The notes below the pieces were generated by a model. The model saw nothing but the letters and a program-made list of their open reading frames with translations. It ran no database searches and was not told where the DNA came from. DNA of 64,000 nucleotides. It comes from Asterias rubens. Taxonomy: Eukaryota > Echinodermata > Asteroidea > Forcipulatida > Asteriidae. Both the position numbers and the translations under genes were made by a program. Each line of letters opens with the position of its first letter. Within the stretch, counting starts at the first letter, position 1. Location: the NCBI RefSeq assembly GCF_902459465.1, contig NC_047063.1, positions 6,386,001 through 6,450,000 on the forward strand, given 5' to 3'. Below, piece after piece: positions 42,657-54,500 of the stretch.

Positions 42657-42900
42657 GCCCAATTGCACGACTCTGCTTACCGCCGAATTCTGCGCTTACG
42701 TTCACGATTCCCCGCTTATATGCAAGCGCCGAATTTCCTTGCTACCCTTGTAAGCGTAGAATGCCTAGTAACGTAGAGTACGCCGCACGCGCATAGGCCA
42801 TAATATTCACCGCTAAACCGTGAAATACGCCTGCCGTGTGAGCTGCTTCCGTAAGCGCCGATTCTGTGCTTACGGTAAGCAGAGCCATGAAATTGGGCCC
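42657..42900. mobile_element. Family D relative
   Basis: GCCCAATTGCACGACTCTGC at the left and GCAGAGCCATGAAATTGGGC at the right are inverted ends. The interior has GCGCTTACGGTAAGC-type words unlike the other family D copies. Confidence 0.8.
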
Positions 42901-43699
42901 AGTACTGAACAAGATGCAGAGGTCTATTTCCTTTTTGTATGGCTCTGATTTTCGCGCTATTGCAAACTCTTGCAAAGTGAGCAAACAAAAACAAGAGCTA
43001 GAGCGTGTTATTGGAAGAACCACAGTCAAGAATCAACACAAAAACAACTCACTGGATGTGGGCTCGGGAAATGTGACCCCAATATCCGGTTACCAACCGA
43101 TTGGTTATTCAACCAACCACAATGTGAAGACTGGTTCCGATGCATACCGAACTAGTTTTCAAACCACACAGATGGACATGTTCATGAAGACACATGACTT
43201 GCAAACAATGGTAGTTTCGGTTTTATTTTAGAGCGGAAACCGGCAAAGTGACTTCCCGTTGCAAACATGGTGAATCGTTACTTCAATGGTCCAAAAGGGC
43301 AAAAGCAATGTTTACCACACGCAACGCAAATACTCAGTGCTAAAAGCATCTCAAGGAAGAGTCTATACACCTCATAGAAAAAATAGAAAATCTTTTTTTT
43401 TTTTGGGGGGGGGGGGTGGTTGGGGGGGGGGGGGGGCTGATGCATACAAATTGGATGGACTCTTTTGTTCCTGCCCATTAGCCTTGAGTTGTTCGCCCTG
43501 ATTTTTGTGGCCGTCCGTTGCATGACCCGATTTCTCCGAAAGCACTTGTTGACTGTTTTTCTTATAGCGAATGTTGATAGGTAGGCTATACGCCGTATCG
43601 TTCATAAGTCATAAATAATTACGAATAGTAACTTAAATCACTCGTGAACGATGAATTCAGTTACCATAAAGTCACAACTGTATGACTTAAATATCTCAT
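42901..43699. other. Intergenic with G-run
   Basis: No gene. At 43393-43436 a T run is followed by two G runs of about 12 and 14 bases separated by TGGTT, a sequence able to form G-quadruplexes. A frame of 121 codons at 42866-43231 has no domain and starts inside a family D element. Confidence 0.5.
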
Positions 43700-44412
43700 G
43701 TTTATGAATTGGCAATCGTAAGGTTTTCTTTCGCCAATTCCAGTTCACACAAAATTCTACGATCAACGCTCCTTCAAATAATTATGCTTCTCCTAGACCA
43801 TGGAACTCTTTTCCCAACAATATCAAAGACTGTGCCACGCTACAAACATTCAAATCTAAACTTAAAACCCATCTTTTCAATCACAGAAGCGCTGAGAGAC
43901 TTTATTTTGTAATTATTTGCGCTACAAGGCCACATAAACAAAAAATTGTTGATCGTCTTTTTTTGCGGATAGGAGAGGAAGGGAGGTTTTTGTTTAAAGT
44001 TTTTGTTTAAGTTTTGTTGACATGCCAAATATAAAATCAAGAATACAGAAATCATCACGATCACTTTAAAACAGAGGGTTTGTGTGTTTTTGATGTTTTC
44101 AATAGTTTTGTCAAACAAATTTAACTCCTAGATGACATTTTCTGTAAACTTTTTCAAACAACTAAGCACAGTGTAGCCCAAGAATTTGAAGAATTGTTCT
44201 TGCTTTGCCAACATGAATAAAACCTTCTTTAAAAATCTTTTCAAATCTGTACATTTTGAAAAAAATATCAGCTGAAAAATCTGGGCAGTAAAGTATAAAG
44301 AGATATCCAGACATGGGGGAAAAAATGGGGTCGGGGTGTTTTGAACGGTCGGGCGGGGACGATCAACAATTTTTTTTGTATGTGGCCCAAGAACTGTTTA
44401 TTATTATTATCG
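43700..44412 (+). mobile_element. Non-LTR retrotransposon 3' end, split by a MITE
   Basis: A frame here reads INAPSNNYASPRPWNSFPNN IKDCATLQTF and LKTHLFNHRS, the usual C-terminal end of CR1/L2-type reverse transcriptase proteins. It is followed by GAGACTTTATTTTGTAATTA and TTTGCGCTACAA, then a MITE, then GAACTGTTTATTATTATTAT. The same 3' end without insertion lies at 17700-17797. Confidence 0.85.
43928..44387. mobile_element. Family L MITE with CAA target duplication
   Basis: GGCCACATAAACAAAAAATT GTTGATCGTC at the left and GACGATCAACAATTTTTTTT GTATGTGGCC at the right are inverted ends of about 30 bp. CAA flanks both sides (43925-43927, 44388-44390). Removing the element and one CAA restores GCGCTACAAGAACTGTT, which matches the intact retrotransposon end at 17.7 kb. 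Confidence 0.92.
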
Positions 44413-44771
44413 TGACTTGTGCTGTTCATGAAATAAGTAAGTCATAATAAAATTGTGACTTTTTTCCAACGGCTCTTTTGTGTGTATAGATCATTCTGTT
44501 TAAAAAGAGCAAAAACAAAAACTCTAGCACTTGCCACAAATCATGATAATGCATAATAAGTTACACTGCCTGATGGACTTGTTTAAGTATCACGAACCGA
44601 CAATAATCCATAGCTTTTAATCAAAGTTAAAATTTAAATAAAGCCATAGGTGTTTGTTGTAAATAAAATAACTAATTCCAAAATTATTGACTGTAAGTGC
44701 ATGCTTGATGGTTTACCGGAAGTACTTGATTAAGAAAGGTGACCTCGGTCAGCAATGAACGGAAGCTGAGT
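44413..44771. other. Intergenic, nothing recognised
   Basis: AT-rich; no gene or repeat family recognised. Confidence 0.4.
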
Positions 44772-45149
44772 TTAAAAAGGCAGTTGACACTATTGGATTA
44801 CTCAAAATAATTATTAGCGTAAAGCCTTACTTAGTATCGAGTAATGGGGAGAGGTTGATAGTATAAAACATTGTGAGAAGCGGCTCCCTCTGAATTAATG
44901 TAGTTTTTGAGAAAGAAGTAATTTTCTACGAATTTGGTTTCGAGACCTCAGATTTAGAATTTGAGGTCTCGAAATCAACCATCTAAACGCACACAACTTC
45001 GTGTGACAAGGGTGTTTTTTCTTTCATTATCTCCAGCTTCTATGACCAATTGAGCTCAAATTTTCACAGGTTTGTTATTTTATTGTTGAGATATACCAAC
45101 TGGGAAGATTGGTCTTTGACAATTACCAGATAGTGTCCAGTGACTTTAA
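44772..45149 (+). mobile_element. Family A element, full length
   Basis: TTAAAAAGGCAGTTGACACT to TGTCCAGTGACTTTAA with central palindrome intact. Confidence 0.92.
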
Positions 45150-45421
45150 GAGTCATCTCTGATTAGGTATTGTGATGCTTGACCGAGTTCAAACACTAGT
45201 TGTTGGTACAGCTGTAATTTTCTGCAGCTGTCATAGCTTTCATTTTCACATAATACACTTGATGCAAGCACACACTTGAGTCATGCAACTGTGTAGCGTT
45301 CTTGAAGCACGTCGTTCCAAAACTCCCCTTATTATTAGCCTCCTGCCTCGCTCCCGACTTGGGCTCTATCAATTATTTTGGAACACTCTCATAGCGCGAA
45401 GCCTGGAGCCGGAGAAGGAGC

Positions 45422-45819
45422 TTAAAGGTAGTGGACACTATTGGCAATTGTCAAAGACTAGCCTTCACAGTTGGTGTATCTCAACATATGCATAAAGTAA
45501 CAAACCTGTGAAAATTTGAGCTCAATCGGTCATCGAACTTGCAAGATAATAATAAAAGAAAAAACACCCCTGTCACACGAAGTTGTGTGCGTTTAGAATC
45601 TGAATTAGATGCTTGATTTCGATACCTCTAGTTCTAAATCTGAGGTCTCGAAATCAAATTAGTGGAAAATTACTTCTTTCTCGAGAACTATGGCACTTCA
45701 GAGGAAGCTGTTTCTCACAATGTTTTAACCATCAACCTCTACCCATTACTCGTCACCAAGAAAGGTTTTATGCTGATAATTATTTTGAGTAATTACCAAT
45801 AGTGTCCCACTGCCTTTAA
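45422..45819 (-). mobile_element. Family A element, full length, inverted
   Basis: TTAAAGGTAGTGGACACTAT to GTGTCCCACTGCCTTTAA; faces the copy at 44772, about 270 bp away. Confidence 0.93.
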
Positions 45820-46149
45820 CTTCGAAAGAATGCACATAGTTGAAGACTACAGTCTGGTCGAGACAATGGAGGTACCGGTAGAAAGTTCTGAATTCTACCT
45901 CCATAGTAAGACAATCACATTGAGTCATTTGTTTTAACATTAATTTTTCTATAGTTACAGTAGGCCTACACAGTCGACATACCGCATGATGGCGCTGTAC
46001 CATTCTTACGGTTTGGTTGCAGTAGTGTGCCGACAACTAAACTGGCCACTTTATTATGCAAATACACATAAATAACCATAAAACAAAATGATGGGACACC
46101 GTGTCCTTATTTTAGGAATTTTTGAAGCGCTTGGTCACTTCGGAAGTGC

Positions 46150-46680
46150 AAATACTTGGCACCTTCGCGTGTTTCCCTTGACACAAAGTTACAGCTAGTA
46201 CAGTCTTTGGTGGATGCCAAAGTGCTGTATAATTCCACCACACTCACTTTCAAAGCAGCTGACCTAAAGCGCTTCGATGCTTTTGGCAGAATGATTTGGC
46301 GAACCCTGCTGGGCATAAAGTGGTCAGACTTCATCACAAATGAAAGGCTGGCTGAACTGATTGGTGGACGGTGGTGTCTCACGAGTGATGAGGTCTTAGA
46401 GCGGAAGGCGAAATGGTGCGCTCATGTGATGAGACAGGGAGGCCTACCTGGTGCAGCTATAGATGGTCTGCCTACAGGCACAATTCGAGGCAGAGGCCGC
46501 CCTAAGCTGCGCTGGATAGACAACGTTACAAAGTGGAGTGGAAGAAGCGTCAAAGAACTGAGACGAGAAGCGATTGAAAGACACCAGGTGATGGCGGCAA
46601 CTCCAGGAGTGCGCCACCATTACAACCTGAGGACGAGGCGGCCCCGGACGCAAGTCTATGCCGAATGATGATGATGGTTG
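46150..46680 (+). mobile_element. RTE-like retrotransposon 3' fragment
   Basis: A frame at 46156-46668 reads TKLQLVQSLVDAKVLYNSTT, FDAFGRMIWRTLLGIKWSDF and RLAELIGG, then RGRGRPKLRWIDNVTKWSG. This is the C-terminal thumb and tail of endonuclease-reverse transcriptase proteins, often annotated as craniofacial development protein 2-like. The tail TGATGATGATGG matches the TGA-type 3' repeats of RTE elements. The catalytic core is missing, and no ATG of its own is needed (the listed frame starts mid-protein). Confidence 0.85.
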
Positions 46681-46761
46681 GTCACCCTCTGTGCATTGGT
46701 GCATGCATTACAACGATTACAACCCACGAATGCACCGCCCTCTCTGGTGTCCATGTGCATA

Positions 46762-47250
46762 AGGGAATCTATGTGTGGTGAAGAGGTTTTCAACTAGTGG
46801 TTTAAACCCAACGAGGCCCGCCTGGTTCTTGATAACTTTACCGAGACGAAGTCGAGGTAAATTATCAAGAACCAGGCCTCGGCGGGTATACCACTAGTTG
46901 AAAACCGATTCATCACACTTTGATTCCCATTCATAAATACCTTTTCGGTAAAAAAACATCAACACTTTTTGGTCAAAAAGTAAAATAAATGATAAATGAT
47001 TTCTTTCAACACAACACCCCTCCAGCTATGAAATGGTAAGGCCCTCGGGTAAACAACTCCTCATAAGGGAATGCTGCGCGCGTTGCGTGTATCACGTGAT
47101 GTGGCACAACACTGTTCCGGCCGTTGCTCTCGACCAATAGGAATGAATTTCAACACTTTTTACTGGTCATTAACAAAGGTTTATACACACCCACGTCACG
47201 CGCTCTCCACCAATAGGAATAGCGAAACTGTCTGAGGTATTTATGAATTA
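46762..47250. mobile_element. Family M foldback element
   Basis: A hairpin of about 75-base arms at 46762-46928 (GGGAATCTATGTGTGGTGAA ... CATCACACTTTGATTCCC, core CCTGGTTCTTGATAA) is followed by ATTCCCATTCATAAATACCT and, further on, CACGCGCTCTCCACCAATAG GAATAG and CTGTCTGAGGTATTTATGAA. The same order occurs at 51572-52040. Confidence 0.8.
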
Positions 47251-48012
47251 TACATAACCCATGGCCCGCTCGATATGTGGCTTCACGCCGCCGCCCGCCG
47301 CACAAAAAGTAGCTGTATACATGTACAACACAACAAATGGATGAGGGTGCATCAAAAATACTGTGCCAATAAACAGTTTTTAATGGTATCCTGTTTATTT
47401 TGCAAAGCAATAACTTCCATACGCAACTCTGTGATATTGAACCCTGGTTTTTGCGTGTAGTTTCTTATGGTATTATTTTAAACAAACTTCAGTCATATTA
47501 TTTTTCGCAAGACGTTGAAGCAGGTTGCCCATGGAGAACTGTGTACAAACTTCTTCTGATAGCGCCCTCTAGTGAAACATTCTCCTTCAACCCTTTATTT
47601 TTTTCAAAATGCGGCCGGAGAAATTCCCACACACTAGACGTAGACCATAAAGAAGCTGTGACATTCAATTAAAAACGCCCTCTTGTGGCAAGCGCATGAC
47701 TCATAACACATTGATCAATAAATAATATTAGCATCTATCATATCCGCGTTGTTTGTGTTGCACACAGAGTGAACACGGCCCGGATGTAACCTGTACACAC
47801 TTAGTTGACGGCTTTTTATATCTCCGTCGACAGATGATGGTGGTAGTTGGTAGGCAACCCAGCAATTTTTAGTTGTTTTAAAATCATATTAGGAATTTAA
47901 AAGTTGAATTCTTTTAACCATACTCCGTTCAACAAGGGAACTGCAGAGAAGCAACGAGGATTCACGGTCGCAGTCAGTTGGCCACAGACAAGCGGGTCTA
48001 ATTCAGAAGTAA
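47251..48012. other. Upstream of a candidate promoter, nothing recognised
   Basis: Short frames without domains. Contains no repeat family that I recognise. Confidence 0.35.
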
Positions 48013-48019
48013 TATAAAA
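48013..48019 (+). promoter_or_regulatory. TATA box (TATAAAA)
   Basis: TATAAAA followed after about 30 bp by a plausible start region and a 190-bp exon ending in a strong donor. Confidence 0.5.
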
Positions 48020-48039
48020 ACGGTGTCTTCTGCGAAGGA

Positions 48040-48229
48040 TTGCTCATCTCATACTACCTCCATCCATGCTCTACTCTACCATGCTCTACTGCCAGTTTTG
48101 TTTAGTCAACCACTGCTGGTTTGTGTAGTGCTGTATTTACTGGCATGACTGCGTCCTGACAGAATGAATTATCATCAGAGAGCCTGGAGCCATGGGAGAA
48201 CGAGGATACATACATGCTCAAGATAGATG
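48040..48229 (+). other. Candidate 5' UTR exon, possibly of the PRRT3/4-like gene
   Basis: Ends at GATAGATG|GTAAGAATG, a strong donor. Two short frames start inside it (ATGAATTATCATCAGAG... and ATGGGAGAACGAGGATAC...) and both stop by or at the junction: spliced to 60897 the second reads TG|A. So the exon would be non-coding with upstream frames. The next plus-strand acceptor attached to a real coding exon is at 60896, which makes the link attractive but unproven. Confidence 0.4.
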
Positions 48230-48384
48230 GTAAGAATGGATTAACTTATTTTGCGAATAATTTCATTTGTTAAATATTTAGATACTGGTCAATCCAAATG
48301 TTGAATGTTAAAAGAATAATAGAGTCGGACTAGAGTAGAGTTTGTTTTAATAGCAGTGTAAGCACTTTATGTAATCCACCATAT

Positions 48385-48690
48385 ACATAAACTGACAAAC
48401 CTGTAGAAGTTTGAGATCGATCGGCCATCTCGGTCACGAGAGAATAGTGAAAAAGTGATTACAAATTTTGCATTGCATCGATGCCAAAACAAAAATGAAT
48501 AAAACACTCACTGAGCGATCGATAAACTCCTTATTTATTTCTCACCAAATATGACATTTCAAACAGAAATATTTCAAAGGATATTTTCTACTATCATCAT
48601 TAGACCGTGAAAGTTTTATGTAAGCTTTATGTAAATCTGTGATCTTCACGATTTTTGTTTCTTGCCAAAGTTTGAGATAAAATGTAATTT
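48385..48690. mobile_element. Diverged family B relative
   Basis: GACAAACCTGTAGAAGTTTG AGATCGATCGGCCATC, then GTAAATCTGTGATCTTCACG near the end. Terminal repeats are not clear. Confidence 0.5.
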
Positions 48691-49152
48691 TTTGGCTGGA
48701 AATTTAAATGGTGTTTAAGCTGGAACACTATAGCTCTAAAGAAATATTAAGAAATCAGAAATCAGAAACCAACTCATGTTAAAAAAAGAGAGCCAGGCAA
48801 GATGCCCCCCCCCCCCCCAGGACTGTGGGATTGTGGAATACCCCTCCTCTGATTGGCACCGACCAATGTCCTCACCGCCCTTCAATCAATCAATGGCAAA
48901 ATTGTAGTTACGATATCGCACCTAGCAATATTGATGCTTCCTACCAAAGATAAAACACACCATCGGTCTGGGACTAAGCAACCCAGTAGCTACGTGTAGT
49001 TGCAAAGAAGCCCTTCAGCTGTCAGCAGGAATCGTGGGTAATACATTCATCGCAACTACCTACTAGCTATGTAGATGTGACGTTTTGTTTGCTTTCTACT
49101 CGCACTGTTGAGTGTTGTCTGAAGTTTGACCCAATTGATTGTCACTGCCTTG

Positions 49153-49522
49153 TTTAGAGCCATTGAACCCTTTCGGTAAACAGTATTGTCCAAGGCCCAC
49201 ACTTCGTGTATCACAACTTCTATATCAAATCACAAACCTGTGAAAATTTGGGCTTAATCGGTCATCGGAGTCGGGAGAAAATAACGGGAAAACCCACCCT
49301 TGTATTCGCGCGTTTCGCCGTGTCATGACATGTGTTTAAAATAAATCCGTAATTCTCGTTAACGAGAATTGATATTGTTTTACTGTTTTCTCAAAAAGTA
49401 AACCATTTCATGGAATAATATTTCAAGAGAAGTCTTTCACCATTACCTTCTGTAAACCCTGTAAGTTATTTGTAAATCTGTGAACTTTTTTTTCCTGTAC
49501 CGAAAGGGTCCAATGGCTTTAA
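49153..49522 (+). mobile_element. Family B element
   Basis: TTTAGAGCCATTGAACCCTT and GGTCCAATGGCTTTAA inverted ends, with a perfect ATTCTCGTTAACGAGAAT palindrome at the centre. The ACAAACCTGTGAAAATTTGG block is homologous to the same block in family A. Confidence 0.9.
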
Positions 49523-50725
49523 ATACACGCAGCAGCACTGTTCAATTTCTGATAGCCTGAAGTAGAAGCACCTCTGTCCCATGTAAATTCGGTTACAAGT
49601 CGTCCCAAGCCCAAGTCATTTTTTTCTACTTTTTTTTCTTTTAAGTTCCCTTCAACTAAGGAAACAAGAACAAACGGCAAATTTTGACTAACCATTTTCT
49701 GGTTTGTGGCTTTTTGTTACATCATTTTTCCTGAAAAAAATAGTCTACGCTCAATTGAAAAGATGACGTTTTCAAAGTTTTTTTTTTATGTTACCAAGTT
49801 CCCTCTGAGATTTTGGACAGTGATATTTTCATAGGTAATATTGAGCAGATGCGTGGACATTTTGGGGGAATTTATAAAAAAAAATAGGGCCTACTGATGC
49901 CGAAGTGGTGAAACTACAAGACAAAATACAATTATTTTTCTCTTCAAAAGCTTAAATTTTTGAAATTTGAATTAGTCTAGGCCCCCCCAAGAAGTTTTAA
50001 AATTTGGTATTCTGAACTCAAATTTAGGAAGTTAGGCGGTCATGGTAAACCATGAAAACTTGCTGTAGTGAAACAAGATCTTTGGCACATTTTTACTTTG
50101 TGTGTGTTTGGGTTTAATAGCCCTGCAATCTGGGGCCCATCCCTAGATGGTTTTGCGATTTTACAAGTTTTGTCTTTCTTTCAAGTGGTTTATTTTTTTG
50201 ATATTTTGTAAACAAAACACATACACACACAACCATTAAGTTTTAAAACCATTGTTAGTCATTTATTGTGCAGGTATTTACACACATGTACAGCACACAA
50301 AGCCAAATGCAGTATGAATCATTTTATTATCACAGTCAGTGCACTTTAGGGTACTAAAATATTATAGTGGTAAATACATCATAGGCCTAGTACATACAAA
50401 TGTACATGTACAGTGACTAGTATAATTCAGATACACAATCATCTATTACATTAATTATGTTGATGACTTCCTTTCAATTCAAGGCCTTCTGACTGTCAGG
50501 GCCAACTAATACCTGACTCAGAGATTGTTATCTGTTCCTGTCAAGGTTCCCTGTACACAAAACAGACAAATAATATTTCATATGTCGTCATGATTTTCAT
50601 ACATAACAGGACTTAAACTTTGTGGCGAATTCATGGCTTGTTAAGGCGCTGAAAACTTTCAATGAACTAGAAAGTTTGTTACAAGATCAAAATAAAAACC
50701 AGACAAACCAACACAGTTTAGGCCT
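49523..50725. other. Repeat-poor part of the candidate intron
   Basis: AT-rich, no gene or family recognised. Confidence 0.4.
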
Positions 50726-51079
50726 TTAAAGGCACTGTACGTGTTTGGTAGGCCTAATTGTCAAAGACCAGTGTTCCCACAATTGGAGTATCCCATCATA
50801 AGCATAAAATAACAAGCCTGTGCAAATTTGGGCTCAATTGGTCATCGAAGTTGCGAGAAAATGATGAAAGAAAAAACACCCTTGCTTGGATGAATTTGTG
50901 TGCTTTCGGAAAGTCTTTTATTATTTTAGTGAGAAATTACCTCTTTTTCAAAAACTACAATATTTTAGAGGGAGTCGTTTCCCACAATGTTTTCTACTAT
51001 CAACAGCTCTCCAATGCTCGTTACCAAGTCAATTTTTAAGTTAATATTTGTTTTGACCAAACGTGTACCTTCCCTTTAA
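50726..51079 (-). mobile_element. Family A-like element with variant ends
   Basis: TTAA at both ends, but the terminal repeats are TTAAAGGCACTGTACGTGTT and ACGTGTACCTTCCCTTTAA instead of the usual CACTATTGG type; the body matches family A. Confidence 0.88.
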
Positions 51080-51571
51080 AGCAAACGCTATTTTTTTTAA
51101 CAATCAAAAGTTGCATCATTATTTTGCTACACTCAACTTAAAAAAAACCACCACAAAACCGCCATGAATTGTCAGGCTATTCGCAAAACATTCCCACACT
51201 GCAGCTTTCAGTAACTTCCTGGTGCATTTTCTTTTTCAAGACTACTGAACAGTAAAGAATTGAAAGGTAACATGTGGAGCCTTTGTCTTTTTGAGATTTC
51301 TAGTGCTAGGGGCTGCTGTAATTTTTAAGTCCTGAATTTGTAGCACATTCTATAGGTCTACCATGTACAATGTAAGCTACTGGTATAATGCGTCACAGTA
51401 TAAACTGCATGGAAATAGCAAGAGCAGACATTTTCAAAACAAATTGTGGTGTAAATGCAATGATAGTACAATAACTACATTTAACTATAAATAAATAGTA
51501 AAACTTGCAGGGAAAACCATGTGTAAATCTGTTATGAGTGAGTGTTGGCCCTCTTTTGAGTGAGTGATTAA
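51080..51571. other. Candidate intron, nothing recognised
   Basis: No gene. AAACTTGCAGGGAAAACCAT at about 51503 resembles the inverted-repeat arm at 23852. Confidence 0.4.
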
Positions 51572-52040
51572 GGGAATATAAGGGTGCAGACGAGTTCTTA
51601 CACGGCCGTTTAAAGCTGGCAGGGTCGACGGCGAGGGCCCTGCAAGGTTTTAAACGGACGTTTAAGAACGAGTCACTACTCTTTTATTCCCATTCATAAA
51701 TGCCCTTTTGTTTAATAACGCTTTAAAAAATACAATTACAGACACTTTGACAGTTGAAAATTCGGGGTTTGAAATATTTTTTCAAGAGTCTGTTGAAGAG
51801 TCTGTTGCGCGTGGGTTGTGTGTACGCACGCGCTTAGAAATAGATAACGCGCCCGCGCCTAGAAGTAGATTACGCGCTGTTACTAATAGCTATGAATTGC
51901 GTTCCGCGTGATAATCTTGCGCGCCTGACACGAGGAAGCCAGCCGGTTATAACACTGGTCATTATCAACCGTTTAAACACCCCCATGTGACGCGCTCTCC
52001 ACCAATAGGAGTAGAGAAACTGTCTGGGGTATTTATGAAT
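51572..52040. mobile_element. Family M foldback element
   Basis: A hairpin at 51572-51691 (GGGAATATAAGGGTGCAGAC ... CTTTTATTCCC; inner arms CGTTTAAA and GCAGGG around TCGACGGCGAG), then ATTCCCATTCATAAATGCCC, and CGCGCTCTCCACCAATAGGA with ACTGTCTGGGGTATTTATGA at its end, as in the copy at 46762. Confidence 0.8.
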
Positions 52041-52167
52041 GTCTCTTTTGAGTGAGTGTTGGCTCTGAAAAGAGTAATAACTACATACGGGTACATAAAC
52101 AACAATGATGATAGGCCTGAAGTCACCTCGATCTACTAAGCAAAACATAATGTAGTAGTCCCAGCCG

Positions 52168-52395
52168 ATTTCCTAACTCCCGCCCAGGTACATAAGTGGT
52201 AAGCAGGACAGTTCTTTTCACAAATGAGAAGGCGATTGCCTTCGTTGCCCCTGGCCATTTCCGCTATTGCCGATTGCCTAGCCTGGTGCCCTTGAAATGC
52301 TCAGTACAAATTTACAATATGCTCATAGGGCGCCCTTTACCATGGAAAAAATGCCCTTATTGGTGCCTTTCAAAAACAAAGCATACAGGCCTGCA
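52168..52395 (-). mobile_element. Family N repeat, inverted
   Basis: CTGGTGCCCTTGAAATGCTC, ATGCCCTTATTGGTGCCTTT and AAAACAAAGCATACAGG in the reverse of the order at 57771. Confidence 0.7.
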
Positions 52396-52757
52396 AGTTC
52401 TCAAAAACACTGTTTTATGTTGGTAACAAAATGCCCAAAGTTCTTCTCCTGTAGCATAATGATCGTTAAGATGATTGGCAATAAATAACAAATAAGTATG
52501 AAAAATTTGCTTCCTCAGGGAAATTAAGTTTTCAGGAAACTTGTAATCTATAGCAAAAAGGAAATTGCTCCTAAGTGTTAGTTCTAACATTCCTGAGGTA
52601 AATTGAGAAACAGCCTTTGAGGCGCAACAAATGTGCTCAAAAAATCCCTGACAAACCTGGGAAAAAATCCCCAAGGTGTGATCACCCGTATAATTATGTA
52701 TCTTGCTGAAATTAGTACTGCTTGCTATGTATGGTTAATTGAAAACCACATGAATTG

Positions 52758-53152
52758 TTAAAGGGCAGGTACACGTTTGGTAATTGTCAAAGACCAGTCT
52801 TCTCATTTGGTCTATCCCAACATAAGCATAAAATAACAAACCTGTGAAAATTTGACCTAAATTGGTTATCAAAGTTGCGAGAAAATGATGAGAGAAAAAA
52901 ACACCCTTGTTGGACGCATTTGTGTGCTTTCAGTTAGGAATTAGTGAGAAATAACCTCTTTCTCAAACTCTATACATATGATATGTACTTCAGAGAGAGC
53001 CGTTTCTCACAATGTTTAATACACGACCAACAGCAAACGTGTACCGATTCAATGGAGTGTTCATTTTCATATAACAATGTACATTGTCCATGAACCCGAG
53101 AGGTGGTTTGCAATTATTTTGAGTAATTACCAATAGTGTCCACTGCCTTTAA
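52758..53152 (-). mobile_element. Family A element with two different ends
   Basis: The left end is of the variant type (TTAAAGGGCAGGTACACGTT), the right end is of the usual type (CCAATAGTGTCCACTGCCTT TAA). Near 53030-53110 the match to the family body is poor, so this may be a fusion of two copies. Confidence 0.85.
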
Positions 53153-54162
53153 GCATCCAGCCTTTTGGAAAAAATAACATAAGAACTAATTTTTTTAAAA
53201 CCTTAGTTAACTGTTTATTCACATTCCACTCATCAAAACACATATATTAGTGACAAAAGCTTTATTTTGAAAAAATACCACTTCCAGGTGACTTTAACAT
53301 TTTCCATGCAGTTTTGTGTGTTTTTTTTATGTAAAGTTTGTTAAAAACAGTCATTATTTTGCTGGTATGTTGTTCAGGGGGTTGTAATTTTGTTAAACCT
53401 CAATAATCAAGAGATGTTTACCCTGAAATATTTAACATAGGTCTCTTACATGACATAAACATGTCCAGGGTACTCCCAAGGTTTTTTTCTGGTGCATTCT
53501 GGACCCAAATGTTTGGCAGTAGCACGCTGAATTGAAACGAATCAAGGCCTATACAGTACTTTTTTTTGTTTTTTGTTTAGAGAGCCCACACTGTGAATCT
53601 GGAAAATTCTTTGTGGTTTTCTCCTATGATGTTTTTTGTGAAATTATTGTCTGAACAAAAAATAACATATAAATTCAACTGTTGACTTTGAACTGATGAA
53701 GTACCATTCAATTTTATTGATCAATAATGAAGTACACTTTCAATCTTTTCTGGCACCTGTTCTTGAAAGTAAAAACAGTTTAAAAACTAAATGCATGCTA
53801 AACTGGGGAACAAGTTTTTCTTAGTTGATTCTATCATATGGTCTTATTAAAAGAATTCTGGTCCTGTTGAACATTTTGAACCACAAGCCCTGTGTGGTTT
53901 TTCCTAAAAGCTCCATCTCTGACAGCCAAATTCTATTTGTTTTTGAAAATGTTACACTAGCAAACATCCTGTCAGTGATCACCTTGGCATTGTTTCCTGT
54001 AATCTTTATTGATACAATGTCTGCAGATGACTGTTGGAGATAAGTTTGGAACGTTTGCTCTCAAAAAGTAACGTCACGAGTGATGTTAAGGCCATCAAGA
54101 GAAAACCGAAAAGTCAACATCCTGTACGACAAAGTTTGATTTCAATGACAAGGTTCTGTTAT
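53153..54162. other. Candidate intron, nothing recognised
   Basis: AT-rich with T runs near 53325 and 53565; no gene or family recognised. Confidence 0.4.
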
Positions 54163-54500
54163 TTAAGGCAACCCTAGACACTGTTGGCTTAAGACCAGTA
54201 TTCTCACTCGATGTATCCCACTATATGACAATTTGGACGCAATTGGTCATCAAATTTTCAAGAGAATAATGAAATAGAAACACCATAGTTGCATAATTAT
54301 TTGTGTGCTTTCAGACAGCATTAAGTCTTTTAATATTTGAGTCAGAAATGACATCTTTCTATCAAAATGACATTACTTCAGAGGGAGCCGTTTTTCACAA
54401 TGTTTAATACATGGCCAACAGCTCTCCATTGCTCATTACCAAGTAAGTTTTTATGCTAATAATTATTTTGAGTAATTACCAATAGCGTCCAGTGCCTCTA
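54163..54500 (-). mobile_element. Family A element, diverged
   Basis: TTAAGGCAACCCTAGACACT to AATAGCGTCCAGTGCCTCTA; centre altered. AAGTCAACATCCTGTACG occurs on both sides (about 54110 and 54528), so flanking sequence has been duplicated. Confidence 0.78.

Noticed and set aside
42866..43231. 121-codon hypothetical protein
   Set aside because: Starts inside a family D element and has no domain or signal.
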